Origin: Azotosporobacter soli
GTDB lineage: Bacteria; Bacillota; Negativicutes; SG130
Assembly: GCF_030542965.1 (NCBI RefSeq)
Contig: NZ_JAUAOA010000011.1
Coordinates: 34,888 to 98,887 of the forward strand
Direction: 5' to 3'
Length of the DNA: 64,000 nt
Both the position numbers and the translations under genes were made by a program. The notes under the pieces are model-generated. The model did not search any database. It was not told the origin of the DNA and worked only from the letters and a program-made list of their open reading frames with translations. Below are positions 24,664-33,116 of this stretch, piece by piece (the stretch's first letter is position 1; the number at the start of each line of letters is the position of its first letter).

Positions 24664-24713
24664 ACAAACCTTCCCGCAGGCGCTGCGTGTGCAGGCGTCT
24701 GGACGGGGTTTGT
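24664..24713 (+). other. stable stem-loop in the 328-nt gap before the NCS2 permease gene
   Basis: Region 24648-24975 has no supported gene. An almost continuous hairpin of about 20 bp can form: ACAAACC/GGTTTGT (24664-24670 with 24707-24713), then CCG/CGG, CAGGCG/CGTCTG and CTGC/GCAG around a GTGT loop. No T run follows on either strand, so it is not an ordinary terminator. It may stabilise or process the xdh message or be part of an RNA control element. It matches no riboswitch that I know. Confidence 0.45.
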
Positions 24714-24975
24714 ACTGACCGCCGTCGCCTTGGCGGAAAGTGGCAAGAGATAAAAGAGGCGGAACGCGCAGAATATGCCCGAGCAGAGGCGTCGCTGCGA
24801 CGGATGGCGAAAAGCCGCGAAACGGCTCGCCAGGATGGGTGCGCAAGATGCTCTGTGTGAAACGCGATCATCAGGCAAAAGAAAAGGAGGTGAGGCACGG
24901 CAAGGGAAAGCAGCAAAGGCAAGAGTCGGTACTGGGTCAGAAAGGAATGGCAATGATTTCATAAGGGGGAATAGT

Positions 24976-26343
24976 ATGAGCGCCAATCTGAAGGAGGCTT
25001 CTCGAATGGAACCGCCCAGAACGCAAGAGGGAATCCTGGAACGGATTTTTAAGCTGAAAGAAAAAAATACCGACGTAAAAACAGAGTTAATTGCTGGACT
25101 TACTACCTTCGTCGCACTCGCATACATTATTTTCGTCAATCCGAACATTCTGGCCGATGCCGGAATTCCAAAAGAAGCGGCGATCGCATCGACGATCTGG
25201 GCGACCGCGACCGCATCGCTGGTGATGGGGGCCTGGGCGAACATGCCGATCGCCGTTGCGCCGGGCATGGGACTCAATGCCTTTTTCGCCTACTATGTCG
25301 TAGGCGTGCTGCATCTGCACTGGACCGTCGCGCTCGGCGCCGTGTTCTTTTCCGGCATCCTGTTCCTGATCCTGACGCTCGGCGGAATCCGCCAGGCGAT
25401 CATCAAGGCCGTACCGATGAATCTGAAATGCGCGATCGGCGTCGGCATCGGACTCTTCATCGCCTTTATCGGTCTTAAGAACGCAGGCATCATCGTTTCC
25501 GACAAAGCGACGTTCGTCAGCGTCGGCCACTTGACGCAGGCCGAACCGCTCTTAGCCTGTATCGGCATCATTTTTACCGCGGCGCTGATGGCGCGCGGCG
25601 TAAAAGGAGCGATGCTGATCGGCATCATGGCGGTGACCGCGCTCGGCATGGCCTTCGGCGCAGTACCGGTACCGAAAGGAATCGGCGATATCCTGAGCTT
25701 CCAACTGCCGAGCATGTCGGCGACGTTCATGCAGATGGACGTGCGCGGCGCATGGGAATACGGTTTGTTTTCGATCATTTTTACATTTACGATCGTGGAA
25801 TTGTTTGATAATATGGGAACACTGATGGGCTTGACGCGCAAGGCCAAACTGATGGACGACAAGGGCGAGATTGAAAACATCGATAAAGCGCTCACCACCG
25901 ATGCGATGGGTACGATTGCCAGTGCGGCTTTCGGCACATCGACGGTGACGTCCTATGTCGAAAGCGCCGCAGGCATCGCCGAAGGCGGGCGAACCGGTCT
26001 CACGGCGATCGTCGTCGCCGCTCTCTTCGTCGTCTCGCTGATCTTCGCACCGCTGATCGGCATCGTGCCGGGCTTTGCGACCGCACCCGCGCTGATTCTG
26101 GTCGGCGCTTTGATGATGGCCGAAATCAGCAGCGTCAGTTTCGTCGATTTCACGGACGGCCTGCCGGCTTTCCTGACGATCATCATGATGCCGCTGACGT
26201 TCAGCATCGCGAACGGCTTCGCTTTCGGCTTCATCAGCTACACGTTTTTGAAAGTGTTAACCGGTAAAGGAAAAGATGTGAGCTGGATCATGTGGGCGGT
26301 CAGCATCGCATTTCTCGTTAATTTCTATATGCGGCTGCATTAA
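24976..26343 (+). CDS. AzgA/PbuG-like NCS2 purine permease
   Basis: 455 residues with about 12-14 hydrophobic segments. Motifs typical of the AzgA branch: TELIAGLTTFVALAYIIFVNPNIL (TFVALAYIIFVNP), WANMPIAVAPGMGLNAFFAY (APGMGLNAFFAY), FTIVELFDNMGTLMGL and GTSTVTSYVESAAGIAEGGRTG. Known members take up guanine, hypoxanthine or adenine by proton symport. ATG 24976 is preferred (AAGGGGGA upstream) over an in-frame ATG at 24775, whose extra 67 residues are Arg/Lys-rich and unlike the family. It precedes the adenine deaminase gene by 18 nt, so it may bring in adenine as well as oxopurines. Confidence 0.9.
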   Translation: MSANLKEASRMEPPRTQEGILERIFKLKEKNTDVKTELIAGLTTFVALAYIIFVNPNILADAGIPKEAAIASTIWATATASLVMGAWANMPIAVAPGMGLNAFFAYYVVGVLHLHWTVALGAVFFSGILFLILTLGGIRQAIIKAVPMNLKCAIGVGIGLFIAFIGLKNAGIIVSDKATFVSVGHLTQAEPLLACIGIIFTAALMARGVKGAMLIGIMAVTALGMAFGAVPVPKGIGDILSFQLPSMSATFMQMDVRGAWEYGLFSIIFTFTIVELFDNMGTLMGLTRKAKLMDDKGEIENIDKALTTDAMGTIASAAFGTSTVTSYVESAAGIAEGGRTGLTAIVVAALFVVSLIFAPLIGIVPGFATAPALILVGALMMAEISSVSFVDFTDGLPAFLTIIMMPLTFSIANGFAFGFISYTFLKVLTGKGKDVSWIMWAVSIAFLVNFYMRLH

Positions 26344-26361
26344 GCAAAAGGAGGGGTGGTC

Positions 26362-28110
26362 ATGCAAAAACCGTTGCAGGACTTGGTGGCTGTTGCGGCC
26401 GGAGAAAAACCGGCCGATCTGGTTCTCAAGAATGCCCAGGTCTTCCATGTCTTTACCGGTGAATTCCTGCCCGGGGACGTGGCCATCCAAGGCGGCTACA
26501 TTGCCGGAGTGGGACGTTACAGCGGCAGGGAAGAGGTCGATCTGAAAGGGCGATATCTAACGCCCGGTTTTATCGATGGGCATGTCCATCTGGAAAGCGG
26601 GCTGGTCAGCCCAACCGAATTCGCCCGTCTGGTCGTGGCCGCCGGTACGACGACCGTCATCGCCGATCCGCATGAAATCGCCAATGTCGTCGGCGAACGC
26701 GGCATCCAGTTCATTCTTGACGCGACGGAAGATCTGCCGCTACGCGTCTATGTCATGCTGCCGTCCTGCGTGCCGGCAAGCCCGCTCGAACAGTCGGGCG
26801 CGGATCTTTCGGCGCAGGAACTGGAGCCGTTTCTAAAGCATCCCCGTGTCATCGGTCTGGGCGAAGTCATGGATTTTCCCGGCGTGCTCAACCAGGATGA
26901 AGCGGTTTTTGCAAAACTGCGCATGGCGGGAAACCGTCCGATCGATGGACATGCACCCGGTTTGGAAGGCTATGCCTTAACGGCCTATATTGCGGCAGGT
27001 ATCGGCAGCGATCATGAATGCGTGACGCCTGAGCAGGCGCTTGAGCGTTTGCGCCAGGGCATGTATCTGATGCTGCGCGAAGGCTCGGCCGCGAAAAATC
27101 TTCTGCAGCTTCTGCCGGTTGTGACGCCTAAGACCGCCTGGCGCTGCATGTTCGTCACCGATGACCGTCATCCGGAAGATCTGGTGAACCTCGGACACAT
27201 CAACCATCTGGTGCGGCTTGCGGTAAAAGAAGGGCTGGACGTCAGTCTGGCGCTGCAGATGGCGAGCATCAATGCGGCGAACTGCTTCGGCCTGCGCGAT
27301 GTCGGCGCGATTGCGCCCGGTTACCGGGCCGATCTCCTGGCGTTTAGCGACCTTGTCTCTTGGCAGCCTGAAAGGGTCTGGCAAAACGGCGTCCTTGCCG
27401 CGGAAAACGGTCAGGCGCTGCAGGTCAACGCCCGCGTCGATGAGCGAATCGTACGCGACACGATGCATCTGGCCAGGGTCGATAAAGAGCAGCTGCGTCT
27501 GCCTGCCCAATCGCCGATCGCCAGGGTGATCGGCCTGATTCCTGGTCAGCTGGTCACGGAAGACCTGGAGCTGCCGGTAAAGGTCGTTGACGGCGCTTTT
27601 ATCGCACAGCCGGAAAAGGATATCATCAAGCTGGCCGTATGGGAACGGCATAAAGGAAGCGGGCGGGTCGGCGTCGGCCTGCTGCGCGGTCTCGGCCTGA
27701 AACGCGGTGCGATTGCATCGACTGTTGCGCATGACAGTCACAATTTAGTGGTGGCTGGCGTGAATGACGAGGATATGCTGCTCGCCGTGAGACAGGCGGA
27801 ACGGATGCAAGGCGGTCTGGTGGCCGTCGCCGACGGGTTGGTGCTCGGTTCCCTGCCGCTGCCGCTGGCGGGTTTGATGGCGGATCGCGAAGTGGAGTGG
27901 GTGCAGGAAGAGCTGGCGATTTTGCAGACGGTGGCGCGCGATCTGGGCATCCGGCCCGATTATGATCCATTCATGACGCTGGCGTTTCTTAGCTTGCCGG
28001 TCATACCGGAATTGAAACTGACCGATGCGGGGCTCGTCGATGTCGCAAGTGCGAAGATCGTTCCGGTATCCGTTTTGCAAAGCCGTACGGCAAACAGCAA
28101 CGGCGCCTGA
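26362..28110 (+). CDS. ade: adenine deaminase
   Basis: 582 residues, the usual Ade length. An amidohydrolase with GFIDGHVHLESGLVSPTEFARL (GHVHLES, metal ligands), ADPHEIANVVG, DGHAPGL and FVTDDRHPEDL, and the C-terminal Ade-specific domain containing TVAHDSHNLVVAGVND. It converts adenine to hypoxanthine and ammonia, feeding hypoxanthine to the xdh enzyme. The ATG at 26362 is chosen because AAAAGGAGGGG lies just upstream; the GTG at 26356 overlaps that site. Second gene of the permease-ade-permease unit. Confidence 0.94.
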   Translation: MQKPLQDLVAVAAGEKPADLVLKNAQVFHVFTGEFLPGDVAIQGGYIAGVGRYSGREEVDLKGRYLTPGFIDGHVHLESGLVSPTEFARLVVAAGTTTVIADPHEIANVVGERGIQFILDATEDLPLRVYVMLPSCVPASPLEQSGADLSAQELEPFLKHPRVIGLGEVMDFPGVLNQDEAVFAKLRMAGNRPIDGHAPGLEGYALTAYIAAGIGSDHECVTPEQALERLRQGMYLMLREGSAAKNLLQLLPVVTPKTAWRCMFVTDDRHPEDLVNLGHINHLVRLAVKEGLDVSLALQMASINAANCFGLRDVGAIAPGYRADLLAFSDLVSWQPERVWQNGVLAAENGQALQVNARVDERIVRDTMHLARVDKEQLRLPAQSPIARVIGLIPGQLVTEDLELPVKVVDGAFIAQPEKDIIKLAVWERHKGSGRVGVGLLRGLGLKRGAIASTVAHDSHNLVVAGVNDEDMLLAVRQAERMQGGLVAVADGLVLGSLPLPLAGLMADREVEWVQEELAILQTVARDLGIRPDYDPFMTLAFLSLPVIPELKLTDAGLVDVASAKIVPVSVLQSRTANSNGA

Positions 28111-28162
28111 GCAAGAAGAAAAATAAATAGGCGATAAGGAATAAAAGATGAGGTGATCAGGC

Positions 28163-29515
28163 ATGGGGGAAAAATCATGTCACCCGGTTGACCAAATGCT
28201 GCCGTTCGGACAGCTTTTCATCTATGGCTTGCAGCACGTTCTGGCGATGTATGCCGGCGCAGTTGCGGTTCCTTTGATTGTGGCCAATGCACTCGGTCTC
28301 GGTAAAGAGCAACTTATTTTTCTCATTAATGCGGACTTGTTTACCTGCGGTATCGCGACGCTGATCCAGACGCTCGGTTTCGGCAACATGGGGATTCGGA
28401 TTCCGATGATTCAAGGGGTTACCTTTGCGGCGGTGACGCCGATGATCATTATCGGCCAGACCAACGGACTGCCGGCGGTATACGGCTCGATTATCGTCGC
28501 CGGTCTGGTGACGTATCTCCTCGCACCCTATTTCAGCAAGCTGCTGCGGTTTTTCCCGCCGGTCGTCACCGGCAGCATCATTACGATCATCGGCATCACG
28601 CTGATGCCGGTCGCGGTGATGTGGGCAGCGGGCGGCAACCCGAAGGCGCCTGACTTTGCCAGCATGAAATATATTGCGATGGCGTTCACGGTCATGCTGA
28701 TCGTACTGGTCATGTACCGCTTTTTCACCGGGTTTATCAGCAACATTGCGGTACTGATGGGCTTGATCATCGGCACGATCATCGCGATTCCATTTGGCAT
28801 GGCCAATTTTTCGCAGGTGAGCGGCGCGGCCTGGGTCGGCATCACGACGCCGTTCTGGTTCGGCTATCCGACTTTTGACATCGCTTCGATCGTATCGATG
28901 GTTCTCGTGATGTTGGTCGTCATGACGGAAACGACCGGCGACAGCATCGCGATCGGTGAGATCATCGACAAACCGGTGACGAGCAATGACCTGGCGCGTT
29001 GCCTGCGCGCCGACGGATTTTCGACCGTCCTGGGCGGGATACTGAACAGCTTTCCTTATACGGCCTTTGCGCAGAATGTCGGCCTGGTCGGCCTGACGCG
29101 CGTCAAAAGCCGCTTCGTCGTTGCGGCGGCGGGCGTCATCCTGATCGTTCTCGGTCTTGTGCCCAAGCTGGCCGCGGTTATCGCGGGCATTCCGAGCGCG
29201 GTGCTCGGCGGCGCTGGGATCGCGATGTTTGGCATGGTTGCCGCAAGCGGCATCAAGACGCTCTCCAAGATCGAATTCGAAGGCACGAATAATATCATGG
29301 TCGTCGGCATCAGCATCGGCATCGGCATGATCACGCTGGCGCAGCCGAACTTCTATCACGATTTCCCGAGCTGGATGCAGGTCATCCTGCACAGCGGCAT
29401 CACGGCCGGCAGTATCGCGGCGATTTTGCTCAACGCCTTCCTAAACGGCGTGAAGCACGACGGCGCAGGCGGCATGACGCATGCGGAAAAACTTCATGAA
29501 GAAGCGGCCGGTTAA
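28163..29515 (+). CDS. NCS2/NAT family xanthine or urate permease
   Basis: 450 residues, about 14 hydrophobic segments. It carries the NAT start FIYGLQHVLAMYAGAVAVPLIV (GLQHVLAMYAG), a TTGDSIAIGE region in TM8 and the NAT signature QNVGLVGLTRVKSR near residue 305. This branch (PbuX/PucK/XanQ/UacT-like) transports xanthine or urate with H+. It is clearly different from the AzgA-type permease two genes upstream, so the island has two purine uptake routes of different specificity. It starts 52 nt after the ade stop. Exact substrate not decidable from sequence. Confidence 0.9.
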   Translation: MGEKSCHPVDQMLPFGQLFIYGLQHVLAMYAGAVAVPLIVANALGLGKEQLIFLINADLFTCGIATLIQTLGFGNMGIRIPMIQGVTFAAVTPMIIIGQTNGLPAVYGSIIVAGLVTYLLAPYFSKLLRFFPPVVTGSIITIIGITLMPVAVMWAAGGNPKAPDFASMKYIAMAFTVMLIVLVMYRFFTGFISNIAVLMGLIIGTIIAIPFGMANFSQVSGAAWVGITTPFWFGYPTFDIASIVSMVLVMLVVMTETTGDSIAIGEIIDKPVTSNDLARCLRADGFSTVLGGILNSFPYTAFAQNVGLVGLTRVKSRFVVAAAGVILIVLGLVPKLAAVIAGIPSAVLGGAGIAMFGMVAASGIKTLSKIEFEGTNNIMVVGISIGIGMITLAQPNFYHDFPSWMQVILHSGITAGSIAAILLNAFLNGVKHDGAGGMTHAEKLHEEAAG

Positions 29516-29658
29516 AATCGGCGCAGCGAAACACACACAGCGTGGTGCAAAGCGATTATAATGAATATAATAACGCTGCCGCGCTGTGTATTTTATTTCG
29601 CAGGCTGTGGGAGTAAAAATGAAAACGAAACGTTGCTCGTGTTTGGCGAGGTTTTTTT

Positions 29659-29769
29659 AACACGAAGAGGGGAAGAGGAAAAGAAAGATGGGAAGGGATT
29701 ATTAATACAAAAAAATAACTCTAACTTCTCCTTAGCTTTGCACTTCTTCTCTTCTCTTCTTCGTGTTAA
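29659..29769. repeat. imperfect palindromic intergenic repeat element, copy 1
   Basis: The 309-nt gap 29516-29824 holds no gene but contains an inverted repeat with arms at about 29657-29679 (AACACGAAGAGGGGAAGAGG) and 29746-29769 (CTTCTTCGTGTTAAG side). The interior contains CTTCTCCTTAGCTTTGC. The same arm and interior words recur at 40818-40886. ACGAAG-rich palindromes of this sort are common dispersed, non-coding elements in bacteria. Confidence 0.6.
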
Positions 29770-29824
29770 GACTCTGCCGTTTTCAAATAAACGTAGCAGC
29801 CTTTTTGATAAAGGAGGAACGGAA

Positions 29825-31207
29825 ATGGGGATCGTGTTGCAGGGCGGCACTGTGGTAACGGCTGCGGAATGTTGCCGGACGGATGTCCGAATCGAAGGCG
29901 AGACGGTTGCCGCGCTCGGCAGTGACATCCGGCAGTCGGGCGATGAAGTGCGCGATGTGACAGGCTGCCTGCTCGTGCCGGGCGGCATCGACGCACATAC
30001 GCATTTTGACCTGCCGATTGGTACGATGGCGACCGCGGACGATTTTGTCAGCGGCAGCCGCGCCGCACTCAGCGGCGGGACGACAACCTTTATCGACTAT
30101 GCGACGCAGTTCAAAGGCGAGACGCTGCGCCAGGGCATGGCGAACTGGCATAAACGGGCCGCCAAAGGTTGTTATGTAGATTATGGCTTTCATATGGCGA
30201 TCACCGATTGGAATGAAGCGGTGACGGCTGAATTGCCGGAGTTGGTAAGAAAAGACGGCGTGACGTCATATAAGATGTATATGGCCTACAAAGGCAGTCT
30301 GCAGGTTGCGGATGACGTCCTGTTCCAGGCTATGCAGGCGCTCGATCGTCTGGGCGCGATCCTTTGCGTGCACTGCGAAAACGGAGATCTGATCGTCGAA
30401 CTGGCCAGGCAGGAACTGGAGAACGGTCACTGCGGCCCGCGCTATCATCCTCTCAGTCGTCCGATCACGGTCGAACTGGAAGCGGTGCAGCGTATCATTA
30501 AAATAGCGGAAACGGCGAAGTCGCCGGTCTTTATCGTGCATCTCAGCAGCGGCGCGGCGCTCGAAGCGGTGCGCGAGGCCAAGGCGCGCGGTCAGGCGGT
30601 CTATGCGGAAACTTGCCCGCAGTACCTGGTGCTGGATGAAGAGCGATATCTCCTGCCGGGTTTTGAGAGCGCCAAGTTCGTATTGTCGCCGCCGCTGCGC
30701 GACAAGGAGAATCAGACGATGCTCTGGAACGGGCTGAAGCAAGGCGTGCTCGATACGGTGGCGACCGACCATTGCTCCTTCAACTTTGTAGGACAGAAAG
30801 AACTGGGGCGAAGTGACTTCAGTCGCATTCCGAATGGCATCCCCGGCGTCGAACACCGCCTGGCGCTTCTTTATAGCTATGGCGTGCTCGCTGGGCGCAT
30901 CAGCCTGAACGACTGGGTGATGCGCTGCGCGGCGCAGCCCGCGAAGCTTTTCGGCCTCTATCCGAAGAAAGGAACGATTGCGCCGGGCAGCGATGCCGAC
31001 ATCGTGGTCTGGGATCCGACGGCAACAGGAATGATCACGGCAAAAACGCAACAGCAGCGCGTGGATTATACGCCGTATGAAGGAATAAAGACGCAAGGGG
31101 CGGTGCGCCAAGTCTATCTGCGCGGTCAACTGGCGTTTGACGAAGGCACTATTTTGGCTGCGCCGGATAGAGGGCAGTACCTGAAGCGTAAACCGCTGAT
31201 GAAGTAA
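29825..31207 (+). CDS. hydA: dihydropyrimidinase/hydantoinase
   Basis: 460 residues. The cyclic amidohydrolase features are GGIDAHTHFDLPIG (metal ligands, about 53-66), GVTSYKMYMAYKGSL with the Lys that is carbamylated (about 147), CVHCENGD, HLSSGAA and DTVATDHCSFNF (Asp near 315). Family members open dihydropyrimidine, hydantoin or related rings; members in purine-fermenting anaerobes may act on other cyclic amides. ATG 29825 with AAAGGAGGAAC; the longer frame from 29561 runs through the repeat element and is not used. It ends the purine island. Confidence 0.9.
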   Translation: MGIVLQGGTVVTAAECCRTDVRIEGETVAALGSDIRQSGDEVRDVTGCLLVPGGIDAHTHFDLPIGTMATADDFVSGSRAALSGGTTTFIDYATQFKGETLRQGMANWHKRAAKGCYVDYGFHMAITDWNEAVTAELPELVRKDGVTSYKMYMAYKGSLQVADDVLFQAMQALDRLGAILCVHCENGDLIVELARQELENGHCGPRYHPLSRPITVELEAVQRIIKIAETAKSPVFIVHLSSGAALEAVREAKARGQAVYAETCPQYLVLDEERYLLPGFESAKFVLSPPLRDKENQTMLWNGLKQGVLDTVATDHCSFNFVGQKELGRSDFSRIPNGIPGVEHRLALLYSYGVLAGRISLNDWVMRCAAQPAKLFGLYPKKGTIAPGSDADIVVWDPTATGMITAKTQQQRVDYTPYEGIKTQGAVRQVYLRGQLAFDEGTILAAPDRGQYLKRKPLMK

Positions 31208-31216
31208 AGCGTATAA

Positions 31217-31256
31217 GAAAAAGAGCGCGTCGGAAGATTTTCGCGTGCTCTTTTTC
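31217..31256. terminator. bidirectional terminator between dihydropyrimidinase and modC
   Basis: GAAAAAGAGC (31217-31226) pairs with GCTCTTTTTC (31247-31256), with an inner GCG/CGC extension. A- and T-runs on both arms serve both convergent genes. Confidence 0.85.
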
Positions 31257-31274
31257 ATTATCGGCCAGTGTTCT

Positions 31275-31988
31275 TTAATAGCTGACGCCTGTCAATTCCT
31301 CGTCCTCAGCGCCCAGCAGCAAGCGTGCTTCCGCGCTGCTACAATCGAGCGGCGGCGTACGGGGCTTGCCCTGGGCGAGGAAGATGATGTCGTCACCGAC
31401 GCTTTCCGCTTCATCCCGGTGGTGGGTGACCAAGACAAATGGGATGCGCCACAACTCCTGCAGCGTGCGCAGCTCCTGTTGCAATTCCTGGCGGGTGTCC
31501 CAATCCAAGGAGGAAAGGGGTTCGTCTAAAAGCAAGACTTTAGGCTGCGTGACCAAGGCTCTGGCCAGAGCGACGCGTTGTTGTTCACCGCCCGATAATT
31601 GCCGGACATCGCGCTCGATAAGGTGGCTAATCTTAAGGCTATCAAGCAGGCTGGCGTACAAATCTTCAGTAGTGCTGTCCGGCTTCGAGAGTCCATAACG
31701 GATGTTTTGCCGGACATTCATATGCGGAAACAATGCATATTCCTGAAACATGTAAGCGACGCGGCGTTGGCGGGGCGGCAAAAACAGGCCTAGCTCCGAA
31801 TCGTAATAGGTGATGCCGTCTAAGCAGATTTTTCCACTATCCGGCGTAGTCAAGCCGGCGATGCAGCGCAGCAGCGTGGTCTTGCCGCTGCCGGACGGGC
31901 CGAATAGCACAAGAATGCGGTTGGTAAGAGAAAAATCCATTTCCAGACTAAAATCGGGCAAATGTTTTTGAATTTTGACTTGCAACAT
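31275..31988 (-). CDS. modC: molybdate ABC transporter ATP-binding protein (short form)
   Basis: 237 residues. Walker A FGPSGSGKTTLLRC (about 32-45), Q-loop in YMFQEYALFPHMNV, signature QLSGGEQQRVALARAL and Walker B VLLLDEPLSSLDWDTR are all present. It has no C-terminal TOBE/Mop regulatory domain, which E. coli ModC (about 350 aa) has; a free-standing Mop protein is encoded nearby at 32820. ATG 31988 is chosen because it overlaps the modB stop (TGATG), giving translational coupling; GTG 31997 is an alternative. Sulfate or tungstate specificity is possible, but molybdate fits the neighbouring molybdoenzyme island. Confidence 0.82.
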   Translation of the reverse strand: MLQVKIQKHLPDFSLEMDFSLTNRILVLFGPSGSGKTTLLRCIAGLTTPDSGKICLDGITYYDSELGLFLPPRQRRVAYMFQEYALFPHMNVRQNIRYGLSKPDSTTEDLYASLLDSLKISHLIERDVRQLSGGEQQRVALARALVTQPKVLLLDEPLSSLDWDTRQELQQELRTLQELWRIPFVLVTHHRDEAESVGDDIIFLAQGKPRTPPLDCSSAEARLLLGAEDEELTGVSY

Positions 31989-32674
31989 CAAAACCACCCC
32001 TGTTCGGAAGCGCGTCGCCCAGTCGGCTTATTCCAGCGGTTCAAGCCGAAAATTAAAAGGAAGGTAAGCGCGCTGATTAAAAGTACATAAGCTCCTGCCT
32101 TCGATAAATCGTTGGCTTCGGCGGCAAAATAAATGGCTAGCGGCAGCGTTTGCGTACGACCGGGGATGTTTCCGGCGACCATGATCGTTGCGCCGAATTC
32201 GCCTAGCGCACGTGCGAACGATAAGACCATGCCGGACAATAAACCGCCTTTGGCGAGCGGCAACGTGATCGTGAAAAAAACGCGCCATTCGCTCGCGCCG
32301 AGTGTTCGGGCGGCATCTTCCAAACGATGATCAACACGCGAAAAAGCGGCCTTGGTGCTTTGATACATCAAAGGAAAAGCGACGACGACGCCTGCCAGGA
32401 TAGCGGCATAGACCGTGAAAATAAGTTGCAGGTCAAAGCAACTGTGCAACCAATAACCAAGCGGCCCCTGCTTTCCGATCAGCAGCAGCAGGAGAAAGCC
32501 GGTGACGACTGGCGGCAGCACGAGCGGCAGCATAAAGAGGGCTTCAAGAATGGATTGGCCGGGAAAATGCCAACGGTGCATAACAAAAGCACTGGCAACG
32601 CCGAGGAAAAAAACAATGACCAGCGAAACCGCAGCCACCTTAAGCGAAAGCAAAACGGGAAACCAATCAAACAA
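31988..32674 (-). CDS. modB: molybdate ABC transporter permease
   Basis: 228 residues, five to six membrane helices. The ModB/CysT-type cytoplasmic loop EDAARTLGASEWRVFFTITLPLAKGG (EDAARTLGASEW) contacts the ATPase, and ARALGEFGATIMVAGNIPGRTQT is the ModB-specific stretch. The only in-frame start giving a full-length protein is TTG at 32674, with a weak ribosome site, so translation may be low or the start misjudged. The usual upstream modA (binding protein) is absent: the gene upstream is divergent mop. Confidence 0.83.
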   Translation of the reverse strand: MFDWFPVLLSLKVAAVSLVIVFFLGVASAFVMHRWHFPGQSILEALFMLPLVLPPVVTGFLLLLLIGKQGPLGYWLHSCFDLQLIFTVYAAILAGVVVAFPLMYQSTKAAFSRVDHRLEDAARTLGASEWRVFFTITLPLAKGGLLSGMVLSFARALGEFGATIMVAGNIPGRTQTLPLAIYFAAEANDLSKAGAYVLLISALTFLLIFGLNRWNKPTGRRASEQGWF

Positions 32675-32708
32675 AGAGCATCACCCACACTTTACCGGAT
32701 AATATAAT

Positions 32709-32722
32709 ACTATAAGTATAGT
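32709..32722. promoter_or_regulatory. palindrome in the modBC/mop divergent promoter region
   Basis: ACTATA-AG-TATAGT is a perfect 6-2-6 palindrome located 35 nt upstream of modB, between possible -35 (TTTGCC) and -10 (TATATT) boxes on the minus strand. The ModE operator in E. coli is also a TATA-containing palindrome, but the match here is only in style, so the binding protein is unknown. Confidence 0.42.
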
Positions 32723-32819
32723 GGCAAATGACGTTGCAAACAATCAGTAAAAAACAGGAGTTTTAGGAATAAAAGAGAATACGGTCTATATGCAAAAATG
32801 AAAGAAAGGAGGATGAAAA

Positions 32820-33023
32820 ATGAAAATCAGCGGCAGAAATAAAATGGGCGCCACAATCAAGGAAATTGTCCAGGGCGGCGTGATGGCCAAGATCGTGATG
32901 GACTACAAAGGCGATGAGCTGGTCGCGGTGATTACCAATGATTCGGTGCAAGATTTGGGCCTGAAGGTCGGCGATCAGGTCACGGCGCTGGTCAAAGCGA
33001 CGGAAATGATGATCATGAAATGA
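32820..33023 (+). CDS. mop: single-domain molybdate-binding protein (Mop/TOBE)
   Basis: A 67-residue molbindin. It begins MKISGRNKMGATIKEIVQGGVMAKI and ends with VGDQVTALVKATEMMIMK, the whole length matching one TOBE/Mop domain. These proteins assemble into hexamers that store molybdate or tungstate. SD AAAGGAGG lies upstream of ATG 32820. It is divergent from modBC, whose ModC lacks this domain, and is near the molybdenum hydroxylase genes. Confidence 0.93.
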   Translation: MKISGRNKMGATIKEIVQGGVMAKIVMDYKGDELVAVITNDSVQDLGLKVGDQVTALVKATEMMIMK

Positions 33024-33026
33024 TGT

Positions 33027-33074
33027 CGTATGCAAAAAGCCGCCAATTTTTGAATTGGCGGCTTTTTGCATACG
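33027..33074. terminator. long perfect terminator hairpin after mop
   Basis: A perfect 21-bp stem (33027-33047 with 33054-33074) and a 6-nt loop; the right arm includes TTTTT. It starts only 3 nt after the mop stop codon. It may work in both directions. Confidence 0.88.
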
Positions 33075-33116
33075 GATGGTATACTCAATGAATAAATAGA
33101 TTTTCAGGAGGATGGC

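Noticed and set aside
24740..24964. 74-residue open frame before the AzgA-type permease
   Set aside because: Arg/Lys/Gly-rich, no ribosome site, no family; the region is better explained as untranslated leader.
28175..29392. 405-residue open frame on the minus strand
   Set aside because: Shadow of the NAT-type purine permease; composition very rich in Asp, Arg, His.
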